DNA of 64,000 nt, taken from assembly GCA_965215215.1 (NCBI GenBank), contig OZ244043.1, forward strand, positions 1,426,001 through 1,490,000. Direction: 5' to 3'. Shown here piece by piece: positions 26,206 through 34,353 of the stretch. How positions within the stretch are numbered: position 1 is the first letter of the stretch; every line of letters begins with the position of its first letter. The stretch comes from CALDTK01 sp965215215. Its GTDB lineage: Bacteria > Bacteroidota > Bacteroidia > Chitinophagales > Saprospiraceae. The notes beneath the pieces were generated by a model. The model saw only the letters and a program-made list of their open reading frames with translations. It was not told where the DNA came from and ran no database searches. The translations under genes and the position numbers were made by a program.

Positions 26206-27651
26206 ATGAGAATCATCGTTCTGTTCTTACTGGTATCCCTCGCTCAGGGTTTGCAGGCACAGCTGCAGATCAACTGGGTACATTCTGATCCTGTTAAAAC
26301 TAAACTGTTATTTGATCTACCCTTGGTAAGTCTGCCTTACGGGCTGCATGCATCCGCCCTTACTGAAGGGGCCGTGGCCGATGTACAAGGTAGGCCCGCT
26401 GGCTATAAAATAAGGGCGTGGGCGAGCCCATCCATGGAGCAAAGTTTGTCGTTTTCTCACGATACGAGATACGCGATATTTTACGGCACCAGCAGATTGT
26501 TTAACGTAAAGTCAAATGATAAGCTAGGCAAAAAGCTTTGGAAAACAGGCGCGGAATCTATTTTGAATTTGGCTGCGGATATGGTATTGCCATTTGGTTT
26601 TGCATGGCAACACGAGGAGTATCATCGTGCTGTGATGACGAGTCACAATATATACAGCAATAACTCTCTAAACGATTGGATAAGCGGTCGGGAGAACGTA
26701 AACGGATCAAGCACTACTTCCGTAAATCATGTGTTAGACACCAACTTGGCCTCTTTAAAAAAGCGTTCTAATAGTGATTTCGTGCGTTTAATGACCGCCG
26801 GAGTAGAAGGAGAGGTGTTAAGTGCGCAGCGTATGCAGCGAGATAACTTCTTCCATAACACCAACTACGCCAACTCGCTAAACATACTAGGACGTTTCAT
26901 TAGCGTAGAGCTTTACATGAGACTATGTTCAAAGCGAGATCAAATTCAGCCTCTGGTAGATGATGCTATCAAACAAGAAGCCGGCGATCAAAGCATTAGA
27001 GACTTTACCGGGCCGGACTTTACAGCGTGGGCTTACGATTTGTTCAATCCCGATCAACCGTATGCAGCTCGTGGTGCACATCCGTATGAGAACGGTTACG
27101 ACAGGTACATCTATGGTGATAAGCTGAACGAGGAGCAATACGAATGGATAAAGAAGCAGAGTAATCTATCCCTATTGAACTTCATCTCACCAATGAATTT
27201 TTTTATCAATAGCTTGGAACTTAAAACTCCCCTCAACAGCAATCCGTTGTTGTTCAACTTTGCTTTTAGTTATTATCCTACCTCTTTTGGATCTCAGGTA
27301 GGTTTGAATCTCCTGCTCAAAACCGGAAACTTTAACTGGATAGTAGCGCCTACTATAAATAAAAACCTCGATCATAATTTTCCTTCTTTAGATATGGCGC
27401 TGTTTGAATACCCAATAGGCGATAAGATGCTAGTCTCCCCTCGATTCATGCTTTGGGCTCAACCGGAGGATCAATCGTTTTACACTGATCAAGCACAGGT
27501 AGGAGGCTTAGTGTCGAGTAAAATAAGCTACAAGCTCGGTAACTTCTATCCCTATGTAAATATGGGATACAAAACAGAAGGATGGGCAGCAGGGGAGGTC
27601 TTTTTAGAGAAAAGATTCTCCATGGACCTTGGCATTATGGCGAGATGGTAA
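26206..27651 (+). CDS. Unknown exported protein with HEXXH motif and barrel-like C terminus
   Basis: 481 residues from ATG 26206, which begins a signal peptide (MRIIVLFLLVSLAQGLQAQ). About residue 140 carries WQHEEYHRAVMTSHN, containing HEEYH, a match to the zinc-protease signature HEXXH; a conserved-looking MTAGVEGEVLSAQRM (about 200) could supply a third ligand. The last about 170 residues alternate hydrophobic and polar residues with many aromatics and end in MARW, like an outer-membrane beta-barrel. I do not recognise the family. AT-rich composition and lack of the dispersed motif suggest transfer. Enzymatic activity is unproven. Confidence 0.65.
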   Translation: MRIIVLFLLVSLAQGLQAQLQINWVHSDPVKTKLLFDLPLVSLPYGLHASALTEGAVADVQGRPAGYKIRAWASPSMEQSLSFSHDTRYAIFYGTSRLFNVKSNDKLGKKLWKTGAESILNLAADMVLPFGFAWQHEEYHRAVMTSHNIYSNNSLNDWISGRENVNGSSTTSVNHVLDTNLASLKKRSNSDFVRLMTAGVEGEVLSAQRMQRDNFFHNTNYANSLNILGRFISVELYMRLCSKRDQIQPLVDDAIKQEAGDQSIRDFTGPDFTAWAYDLFNPDQPYAARGAHPYENGYDRYIYGDKLNEEQYEWIKKQSNLSLLNFISPMNFFINSLELKTPLNSNPLLFNFAFSYYPTSFGSQVGLNLLLKTGNFNWIVAPTINKNLDHNFPSLDMALFEYPIGDKMLVSPRFMLWAQPEDQSFYTDQAQVGGLVSSKISYKLGNFYPYVNMGYKTEGWAAGEVFLEKRFSMDLGIMARW

Positions 27652-27774
27652 ATCTCACAATGCACCAACTTCCTCCTCCTGTTCGACTTCTCCGAAGTCA
27701 GTCGGCGAAACGTTAAACCTCGGAGCGGGATCCCCGGAACGCATTTGGGGAGGAGACCCGATGCAACCGCCTCC

Positions 27775-27810
27775 ACCCTCCTGGAAATGGTCCGGCACTT
27801 CCAGGAGGGT
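27775..27810. terminator. Bidirectional hairpin between convergent genes
   Basis: Perfect 12-bp stem: ACCCTCCTGGAA (27775-27786) and TTCCAGGAGGGT (27799-27810) with a 12-nt loop. It lies between the stop of the HEXXH gene (27651) and the stop of the convergent DJ-1 gene (27825). Confidence 0.65.
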
Positions 27811-27824
27811 GAGCACCTTGTCCC

Positions 27825-28980
27825 TCACAACTCCCGCCCCAACTCCTCCACCATCGCCGCGGCCACGGCCCGCGTAGCGCTGTTGTCCATGCCGGTCACG
27901 ACGCGCCCGTCGGCCACGAAGTAGCCACTTCCCATCTCCTCGGCATCGGTCCACTCCCCGCCGTTTGCGCGAACCGCTTCCGTGATGGTGAAGGGGAAGG
28001 CTTTGAAGTAGGGCGCTTCAGCGCGTTCGAGCCGCGTCGGGAACCCCGTAATCCGCTTGCCGGCTACGAGCGGCCGGCCGTCGCTCAACTCGATTTGCGT
28101 GAGCGCCCCCGTCCCGTGGCACACGGCGCCGACCACCCCGCCGTCCCGTTCGTAAACCTCTCGCACGAGGCGGTGCACGCTGGTGTCGAAGGGGGTCTCG
28201 AACATGTTGGCACTCCCGCCCGGGAAGTAGATGGCCGCGTAGTCGGTGGATTTTACGCCGGCCGCGGGCAGGGTGTGGTCGAGTCGGTACACGAAATCGC
28301 GGTCGGAGAGGAAATTGCGCGATTCGGTCGGTTCGTCGCGGAAGTAGCCAACGGGTACGGCTCCGCCCGCGGGACTCGTAAAGTCTATCGTGTAGCCCGC
28401 TTTCGCGAAAACGTCGTACGCCCCCGCGATCTCGCCGAAGTGGTTGGCGTTGGGGATATCGGTCGCGCCGTAGGTATCCGCATTGGAGACGACGAACAGG
28501 ATCCGCCGACCGTGCTGGTTGGAGGGACCCGTCGGAGGCCGTTTTCGAGACGATCGTCCATTTTCCCGCGTGGCGCTTGAGGAGGAAGTAGTCGACGAAC
28601 AGTAGTCCGTTGTCCCGGAAAAGGATCTCGGCCTTGGCGATCGCGACGTCGCCGCTCACCTCGACGAAACGGATGTTGCCCTGTCGGCCGGTGGGGGTGC
28701 CGGGGGTATCGGATTCGAAGAAGCCGATGTACTCCGCGCGGCTCGGCATCCACAGCGAGTCGTTTTTAGTGAAGTACATGGAGATGTCGGGGTGAAACGA
28801 CTCACCCAGTAAATCGGGGCGGTTGTAGGACGTGCCCTCGATGTACTTCTCGACGGCGGCGGTCACCAGCTCGTGGTCACGACCGGTGCTGTCCTGGGCG
28901 AAGCCATGCGTGATCCAGGAGAAGAAGAGGAGTAAGGGGAGGAAGAAGTGCGCTGGTCCGAGCGGTGAGCGAGTAGACAT
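27825..28980 (-). pseudogene. NTF2-like plus DJ-1/PfpI fusion with a frameshift
   Basis: From ATG 28980 the first frame encodes a signal peptide (FFLPLLLFFSWITHGFAQ) and an NTF2/lumazine-binding-like domain (DHELVTAAVEKYIEGTSYNR to HAGKWTIVSKTASDG). Near 28524-28533 (GGGACCCG on the plus strand) the coherent protein moves to another frame: NQHGRRILFVVSNADTYG and onward through AAIYFPGGSANMFE and VGAVCHGTGAL, whose cysteine is the DJ-1/PfpI nucleophile, to the stop at 27825. One base indel would restore a fusion of about 385 residues. NTF2-DJ-1 fusions exist in Bacteroidota. It is either a recent frameshift or a sequencing error. Confidence 0.65.
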
Positions 28981-29121
28981 CCGGGGGTGTGGTTGGTGAT
29001 GCCGCAAGACTAGCGGCTGCCCGGCCGTGGGCTGTTCGAACCGTTGGGTCCGTTGTACGGACTTATAATTTTAAACAGCTAGTGCGTTGTATCACAGTCA
29101 CTTAAGCAATACGCTACGCAG

Positions 29122-30210
29122 CTAAGCCCGCGGCGTCGCCCCCGCCGCCGAACGCTTCCAGGCGGCGGGCGTAAGCCCGGTCTCGCGCTTGAAGGCCGCG
29201 TAGAACGTCGACCGCGAATTGAAGCCGCACTGCTGCCCGATCGCATCGAGGGTCAGGTGGTCGGCGGCGAGCACGAGCGCCTTCGCGCGTTCGATCCGCG
29301 CGCGCCCGACGAAGTGCGCGAAGCTGCTGCCGCGGTGTTCGTTGAGGTACCGCGACAGGGCGTGGGGACTCGTTTTGGCGAAAGCCGCCAAGTCGACGAG
29401 CTTGAGGTTCGGATCCGTAATCAGGGCGTCGTCGCGTTCCGCCCGCTCGAGGGCCCGCCGGAGCTGCTGCGACTCGCGGTCGGTGAGGGACCTACCCGAA
29501 GAGCGCTTGCTCGCCGAAGGCGCGCGACCGGTCACGGGTTCCGGTAAGTTCGGCGTTCGAGCGTCCCGCAGGAGGAAAGTATAGAACCACGACCCGTAGA
29601 GCAGTAGCGAGAAGGTGATGGCGCCGGATAAGTAGTGGGTGAAGCCGACCAGCGTGTAGAGCGTGACGATGAGGAGCGATCCGAGGCCGAGGCTGACGCG
29701 CCAAACGTCGTGGCGCGACGCGGATCTGCGGTGGCGCAACACCGCGGCGAGCGGCCCACGGATGGCGTACAATCCCAGCAGGGAGTAACCCGCCCAAACG
29801 GCGTAAATCCCGAGGACGAAACCGGGGTTCCAGAGCTGCGGGTAGGTTGCGTAGGGGAAGAGCGTACCCCCCGTAAGGGCCAGTAGGAGCCAGGGGGCGA
29901 GGTGGGGCCAGGCGGGGGGTGGTTTGGCTCCGGTGCCGCGCGCGGTTTCGCCGAGGTAGAGGTACAGGAACGGACCGATGAAGAGGCAGGCCGTGAGCCC
30001 GAACTGCAGGTACTCGCGCGCGAGATCGTGGTCGAACTGAAAGAAGACCGACTTGCCGACCCGGATGCTCAGCGCGAGCAGGAAGGCACCGAGGTACTTA
30101 TTGGCGCGATTGACCGGTTTTGCCAGGAGCAAAAAGTACAGTCCGAACAGTAGTCCGTTGAAGGCGCCGAGGGCACTGAAGAAGAAAAGGAGATTGGACT
30201 CGGTAGACAT
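29122..30210 (-). CDS. AraC-family regulator with multi-pass membrane N terminus
   Basis: 362 residues. Seven hydrophobic segments within residues 1-215 (for example NLLFFFSALGAFNGLLFGLY, LIVTLYTLVGFTHYLSGAI) are followed by a linker and an AraC DNA-binding domain at about 245-350: LKLVDLAAFAKTSPHALSRY and LTLDAIGQQCGFNSRSTFYA. This membrane-tethered design is typical of Bacteroidota regulators that sense envelope signals. No obvious target gene is adjacent; neighbours are the NTF2-DJ-1 gene and the TetR/SDR operon. A motif copy (29372-29386) lies within the first HTH, where it encodes AFAKTS. Confidence 0.85.
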   Translation of the reverse strand: MSTESNLLFFFSALGAFNGLLFGLYFLLLAKPVNRANKYLGAFLLALSIRVGKSVFFQFDHDLAREYLQFGLTACLFIGPFLYLYLGETARGTGAKPPPAWPHLAPWLLLALTGGTLFPYATYPQLWNPGFVLGIYAVWAGYSLLGLYAIRGPLAAVLRHRRSASRHDVWRVSLGLGSLLIVTLYTLVGFTHYLSGAITFSLLLYGSWFYTFLLRDARTPNLPEPVTGRAPSASKRSSGRSLTDRESQQLRRALERAERDDALITDPNLKLVDLAAFAKTSPHALSRYLNEHRGSSFAHFVGRARIERAKALVLAADHLTLDAIGQQCGFNSRSTFYAAFKRETGLTPAAWKRSAAGATPRA

Positions 30211-30290
30211 GGCTGCCTAAAGATCGCCGCCTGCGCGTGTTCGCCAAACCCGTAGGAGGCCGCCCGAACCGGTGGACCGGCTACCGCCAA

Positions 30291-30872
30291 CTAGTCCAAC
30301 ACCCGCAACCCCTCCCGCACTACCGCTTCCAGACGCCCCGGCCCCTCGTCGAGCTTGCTTACCACCTGTATCCCGCTGTAGAGCGTGAAGAGGAAGCCGG
30401 CCAACGCGCCCAAGTCTCGCCCCGCGGCCAACTCCCCCTCCCGCACCGCCCGCTCTAGTGCCGCCCGAAACAAGGCCGTAACCCCCCGCTCGTTCAGCAC
30501 CAAGAACTGCCGGATCTCGCCCGACGATCCGCTCAGCTCCGTGGTCGCGTTGACTACGAAGCAACCCTTGCGCGCGCCATCCGCCACGCCCTCGCGCACG
30601 GCCCGCAAAAACAGTTGCTCGATGGCGGTTTTGCCGGAAGGCTGAGCTTCCAAAAAGGCGCGGTTGCTCTCCGAGGAGGTGAGCCGGTAGTGCTCCAAGG
30701 CCCGCCGGAACAGCTCCTCCTTCCCTCCGTAGGTAGCGTATAAACTTCCCCGATTTACCCCTAACCGGTCCACCAGATCCTGGATAGACGTGGCGTGGAA
30801 CCCTTGCTCCCAAAACAAGTGCATCGCGGCCTCCAGCACCGTCGTCTCGTCGAAAGCCTTGGGGCGGGCCAT
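30291..30872 (-). CDS. TetR-family repressor
   Basis: 193 residues. N-terminal HTH: ETTVLEAAMHLFWEQGFHAT, then SIQDLVDRLGVNRGSLYATYG (about 10-50), the classic TetR signature. The C-terminal ligand domain resembles the TetR_C group linked to short-chain dehydrogenases. It is 21 bp downstream of the SDR gene on the same strand, and operator-like repeats lie upstream of that gene, so it probably represses its own operon and possibly the divergent aldose epimerase. A motif copy is at 30628-30642. Confidence 0.88.
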   Translation of the reverse strand: MARPKAFDETTVLEAAMHLFWEQGFHATSIQDLVDRLGVNRGSLYATYGGKEELFRRALEHYRLTSSESNRAFLEAQPSGKTAIEQLFLRAVREGVADGARKGCFVVNATTELSGSSGEIRQFLVLNERGVTALFRAALERAVREGELAAGRDLGALAGFLFTLYSGIQVVSKLDEGPGRLEAVVREGLRVLD

Positions 30873-30893
30873 AGGGGAGGTTTGTCGCGTAAG

Positions 30894-31649
30894 CTAGCCT
30901 ACCAAGTTGTTTACGAGCGAGCCGCCGTCGACGGTGTACTCGCTGCCGGTCACGAAGGCCGCCTCGTCGGAGGCGAGGAAGGCGACCACGTTGGCGACCT
31001 CCCCGGGCTCACCGAGGCGCTTCAACGGAACGGTAGCCCGCATCGCCCCCGCGAAGTCGCTGAGCTGATCTTCGCTCATGCCGGTCTTCCCGAAGATCGG
31101 GGTCGAGATCGGACCCGGGTTCACGGAATTCACCCGGATACCCCGCGGTGCGAGCTCGGTGGCCGCCGTGCGGGTGTAGGAGTTCATCGCCGCCTTCGAC
31201 GCGGCGTACACGGCCGTGTTCGTCATGCCGGTGTGCGCGTTGATGGAGGAGAGGTTGATGACGGAGGCGCCGTCTTTGAGCACCGGCAGGAACTTCTCGA
31301 CCGTGAAGACCGCACCCCGGAAGTTGATGCCCATCTGGTTGTCGAATAGCTCCTCGGTGATGGAGCCCACCGGGGCCGGCTTGAAGATGCCCGCGTTCAC
31401 GAAGAGGATGTCCACGCCGCCGTACTGCCGGCCGATCCGCTCGGCCGCCGCGGCGATGCTGGCCACGTTGAGCACGTCGAAGGTAACCCCCGCCACGCCG
31501 AGCGCTTTGGCGGCTTCGTCGACGCGGGTCTGCGAGCGACCGGTGATCACCACCGTCGCGCCGTCCGCCTTGAACCGCTCGGCCGTCGCGTAGCCGATGC
31601 CCGAATTGCCGCCGGTAACGACGGCTACCTTACCCTGAAGATTTGCCAT
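30894..31649 (-). CDS. SDR-family NAD(P)-dependent oxidoreductase
   Basis: 251 residues. Classical SDR: cofactor motif VTGGNSGIGYA (residues 12-22), NAG in LFVNAGIF, catalytic S in VINLSSINAHTG (about 138), Y and K in YAASKAAMNSY (about 151-155), and PGPISTPIF after it. Length is normal. Substrate unknown; related enzymes are often annotated as glucose 1-dehydrogenase-like. First gene of the SDR-TetR operon, with two candidate operators just upstream. Confidence 0.9.
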   Translation of the reverse strand: MANLQGKVAVVTGGNSGIGYATAERFKADGATVVITGRSQTRVDEAAKALGVAGVTFDVLNVASIAAAAERIGRQYGGVDILFVNAGIFKPAPVGSITEELFDNQMGINFRGAVFTVEKFLPVLKDGASVINLSSINAHTGMTNTAVYAASKAAMNSYTRTAATELAPRGIRVNSVNPGPISTPIFGKTGMSEDQLSDFAGAMRATVPLKRLGEPGEVANVVAFLASDEAAFVTGSEYTVDGGSLVNNLVG

Positions 31650-31664
31650 AAGAAAGTTGTTGTA

Positions 31665-31690
31665 GGTTTTAGAATGATTGTTCTAAAACC
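31665..31690. promoter_or_regulatory. Operator 1 for the SDR-TetR operon
   Basis: Perfect 10-bp inverted repeat, GGTTTTAGAA and TTCTAAAACC with a 6-nt spacer, beginning 16 bp upstream of the SDR start. TetR-type proteins bind this kind of site. Confidence 0.6.
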
Positions 31691-31700
31691 AACTACGCGC

Positions 31701-31722
31701 ATCTGGAACGATGGTTCTAAAA
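31701..31722. promoter_or_regulatory. Operator 2 for the SDR-TetR operon (degenerate)
   Basis: A second copy exactly 34 bp away: right half TTCTAAAA (31715-31722) identical, left half ATCTGGAA matching 5 of 8. A GC palindrome (GGGGGGCGCCCCCC, 31730-31743) follows within 10 bp. Confidence 0.45.
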
Positions 31723-31808
31723 TCGTCTCGGGGGGCGCCCCCCGAACGGTTGTCACACGCGCGGAGAACACGTGTGCCCGCCTCCCGACATTGGCTACCT
31801 TCCTGCGC

Positions 31809-32957
31809 ATGAAAAGCCTGCTCGCCCTCGCGCTCACCCTCGGTTGCCTCTCGTTCGCCTCCGGTCAGTCGGTCGATTCAGCTTTCGCTAAAACTCACCG
31901 CGGCTTAGATCCGGCGGCGTTCGAGGGCTCCCTCGGCGGGGAACCCATCGGACTTTACTGGATCAAGAACGAAAACATCGAGGCCGCTTTCACCAATTAC
32001 GGCGGTCGACTGATCGGGCTCTGGGTACCCGACAAAAATGGGGACATGACCGACGTGGTCGTCGGCATGGACAACCTCAAGGGGTTCGTCGAATCCACCG
32101 AGCCCTACTTCGGCGCCACGATCGGTCGGGTGGGGAACCGGATCGCGAGGGGCCGGTTCTCGCTCGACGGCACCGAGTACGCCGTACCCACCAACAACGG
32201 CGCCAACAGCCTCCACGGTGGTGAGCGGGGCTTCGAGTCCGTCGTTTGGTCCGCCGAGCAGCCCGACGGGCACACCCTCGTCTTCAAGTACACCGCCGCC
32301 GACGGTGAGCAGGGCTTCCCCGGCGAGCTCGACGTGACGGTGACCTACCGCGTGACCGCCGAGCGGCGCCTCGACATGGAGTACTTCGCGACCACCGACA
32401 AGGCCACCGTCGTCAACCTCACCAACCACGCTTTCTTCAACCTCAACGGCGAGGGCAGCGGTACCATCTTCGGGCACCTCCTGCGGATCAACGCCGATCG
32501 GTACACCCCCGTCGATTCCGGCTTGATCCCGACGGGAGAACTCCTCGACGTGCGGGGTACTCCCTTCGATTTTACGCGCGCACGCCGCGTGGGCAGTCGC
32601 ATCGACACCGCCCACGAGCAACTGCTCTTCGGTAGGGGCTACGATCACAACTTCGTGCTCAACGAGGCCGGTGGCGACAGCCTTACCGAAGCCGCGAAGA
32701 TCGTCGGGGACGAGTCCGGGATCGTGCTGGAGGTCTACACCGAGGAACCCGGCCTCCAGTTTTACAGCGGGAACTTCATGGAGGGTAAAAACACCTTTAA
32801 GTCGGGGGCGAAAGACGACTACCGCACCGCCTTCGCGCTGGAGACCCAGCACCTCCCCGATGCGCCGAACCAGCCGGATTTCCCGAGTATCCGACTCGAC
32901 CCCGGCGAGCGGTACGAGACGTATTCCAGCTATGCGTTCTCGGTTGAATCCAACTAA
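31809..32957 (+). CDS. galM: Exported aldose 1-epimerase
   Basis: 382 residues from ATG 31809, which begins a signal peptide (MKSLLALALTLGCLSFASGQ). GalM signatures: TNYGGRLIGLWVPDKNG, IGRVGNRIARGRFSLDG, NNGANSLHGG (substrate His), VVNLTNHAFFNL (catalytic His), GYDHNFVLN, and VYTEEPGLQFYSGNF. The equivalent catalytic Glu lies in FALETQHLPDAPNQPDFPS. It interconverts alpha and beta anomers of sugars, here in the periplasm. It is divergent from the SDR-TetR operon and could share its operators. A motif copy (31881-31894) encodes AFAKT just after the signal peptide. Confidence 0.92.
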   Translation: MKSLLALALTLGCLSFASGQSVDSAFAKTHRGLDPAAFEGSLGGEPIGLYWIKNENIEAAFTNYGGRLIGLWVPDKNGDMTDVVVGMDNLKGFVESTEPYFGATIGRVGNRIARGRFSLDGTEYAVPTNNGANSLHGGERGFESVVWSAEQPDGHTLVFKYTAADGEQGFPGELDVTVTYRVTAERRLDMEYFATTDKATVVNLTNHAFFNLNGEGSGTIFGHLLRINADRYTPVDSGLIPTGELLDVRGTPFDFTRARRVGSRIDTAHEQLLFGRGYDHNFVLNEAGGDSLTEAAKIVGDESGIVLEVYTEEPGLQFYSGNFMEGKNTFKSGAKDDYRTAFALETQHLPDAPNQPDFPSIRLDPGERYETYSSYAFSVESN

Positions 32958-33031
32958 GAGCCTGTCTGAGAACTCGCCGATCGACTGAGAATCGGTTGAT
33001 CTCGCCGGATCGCAGGTCCCTAGACAGGCTC
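32958..33031. repeat. 74-bp inverted-repeat element after galM
   Basis: Begins immediately after the galM stop with GAGCCTGTCT and ends with AGACAGGCTC (33022-33031). Ends resemble IS termini, so it may be a tiny non-autonomous remnant, or simply act as a 3' hairpin. No target duplication seen. Confidence 0.4.
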
Positions 33032-33098
33032 CGAACGTTACGATTTACCCGTCGGCCAAAGCCCCCGTAGTCTCAGCCGTAATTTTTGCCACCCACGG

Positions 33099-33133
33099 CG
33101 AAGCCCGGGGCAGTGCACTTGCCCCGGGCTTCG
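33099..33133. terminator. 14-bp GC hairpin, copy 1 (intact)
   Basis: Arms CGAAGCCCGGGGCA (33099-33112) and TGCCCCGGGCTTCG (33120-33133) around GTGCACT, downstream of the minus-strand gene ending at 33220. In the second copy the left arm is cut after 10 bp by the duplication boundary (36622), which shows copy 1 is the source. Confidence 0.55.
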
Positions 33134-33152
33134 ACCCGGATGTTTCGTACGC

Positions 33153-33197
33153 GGGGTCCGCGGCGTCCGCGGGGTCCGCGGCGTCCGCGGGGTCCGC
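33153..33197. repeat. 18-bp tandem repeat, 2.5 copies
   Basis: Unit GGGGTCCGCGGCGTCCGC, itself two 9-bp halves differing at one base. The same array is at 36672-36716 with equal copy number, supporting a recent duplication. Confidence 0.7.
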
Positions 33198-33219
33198 CGG
33201 AGTCCCGGGGGGTGCGGGC

Positions 33220-34200
33220 CTACTTGGCCACGACCAATCGGATCACCTCGGTATAGTTGGCGCCGGTCAACCGAGCGGCGTAGAGGCCGCTGCGCAACTG
33301 GTTCGCCCCGAAGGGTACGGTGTAGGTCTCACCGGACTCCGCGTGTGCGCCGAACAGGTCCGCGACCGGGGCGCCGCGATCGTCGTACACGACGAGCGAG
33401 GCGAACCCCGACTCGGGAACCGCGAACGAGAGGGTCGACTCCTCCGAGAGCGGATTCGGGGCTACCCGTAAGCGGGGTCCGCCGGCCAGTCCCGTCCCTC
33501 GCTCACCCCTACCCGAGATCGTCGGTGACCCTCCCTCGCGCGTCGGGGAGTCGGGCTCGGCCGCCGGGCGATCCGCCGCCCGAACCTCGGTCGTCGGTTG
33601 GCCCACGGAGTCCGCCGGCGCCGGCGGCAGGGGCGTCCAGGTATCGCAGGGGAGATCCAACTGACGCAGTAGATCGGCCAGGTTATAGAAGTCGCCGACG
33701 CGTTGGATCCGCCCGCGCCTTACCTCGAAGTAGGACACGGCGGGAACGGCGAACGACTTCCCCGTAGACGGTACCCCCGCGATGGAGAGCGGCGTGCCAC
33801 TGAAAATCCACTTCACCGCGATCCGGCGGCGCGACCTAAACGCCTCTATTACCTCCACGTGGGCATCGGGGATGCTCGAGGCGGTGATGTCGACCCACTG
33901 GGCTGCGCCCGCCGGCGTGGAGGACTTTATTTGGAACGCGAAGTCCTCGTACACGCCGTCGTCGGCGAAGAGATCGGCCATGGCTTGTGCATCTTGCTCG
34001 TTCCAGGCTCGTGACCATCTCCGGACGATTTTAGGCAACCGGCAGGATGTGGAGGGGGGCGTCGGTAACGCAGTACGTTCGATGGGGACGCCCTGTGCGG
34101 CAAGGTCGGATGGGCGAACGAAACTGACCAAAAGCACCGGTAAGAGTACCCGGAGTAGTATGCTCAATGGCAGCGATCGGGAGGGAGTGTGGTTGTTCAT
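33220..34200 (-). CDS. Secreted SnoaL-like protein with T9SS sorting domain, copy 1
   Basis: 326 residues. Signal peptide (about 1-35), an NTF2-fold SnoaL-like domain at about 50-165 (VRRWSRAWNEQDAQAMADLF, DDGVYEDFAF, VKWIFSGTPL, VSYFEVRRGRIQRVGDFYN), a Pro/Asp-rich linker (about 170-240), and a type A T9SS sorting domain at the end (LRVAPNPLSEESTLSFAVPE to LTGANYTEVIRLVVAK). SnoaL-like domains bind small hydrophobic ligands; the exported, surface-anchored form has no function known to me. It follows the AraC gene on the same strand. Confidence 0.8.
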   Translation of the reverse strand: MNNHTPSRSLPLSILLRVLLPVLLVSFVRPSDLAAQGVPIERTALPTPPSTSCRLPKIVRRWSRAWNEQDAQAMADLFADDGVYEDFAFQIKSSTPAGAAQWVDITASSIPDAHVEVIEAFRSRRRIAVKWIFSGTPLSIAGVPSTGKSFAVPAVSYFEVRRGRIQRVGDFYNLADLLRQLDLPCDTWTPLPPAPADSVGQPTTEVRAADRPAAEPDSPTREGGSPTISGRGERGTGLAGGPRLRVAPNPLSEESTLSFAVPESGFASLVVYDDRGAPVADLFGAHAESGETYTVPFGANQLRSGLYAARLTGANYTEVIRLVVAK

Positions 34201-34353
34201 TGTCGTCTTTTGTTTAGAACGTGATTACTTGTTCGACAAAAGTATCTGGCCCCCCAGCGCTCTACATTGTAAGAAAACGAAGGGCGCGAATCGCGTACCG
34301 CCCCGGCGGTGGATCCCGTTTTGCCGGGGGGGCTTACGGTATCGATTACCCCC

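Noticed and set aside
32958..33031. Complete MITE
   Set aside because: Ends are inverted repeats, but there is no target duplication, and a second copy is not seen in this window. Kept only as an inverted-repeat element.
33153..33197. CRISPR-like array
   Set aside because: The 9/18-bp GC units are directly contiguous with no unique spacers, and there are no cas genes. It is a simple tandem repeat.
34317..34332. GTTTTGCC-like near-matches without a GNAA loop (8976, 10163, 34317, 37836, 44280, 50595, 51313, 52545, 58008)
   Set aside because: They have GTTTT and sometimes a stem, but the loop breaks the GNAA rule. Some may be decayed copies, but I left them out to keep the definition strict.
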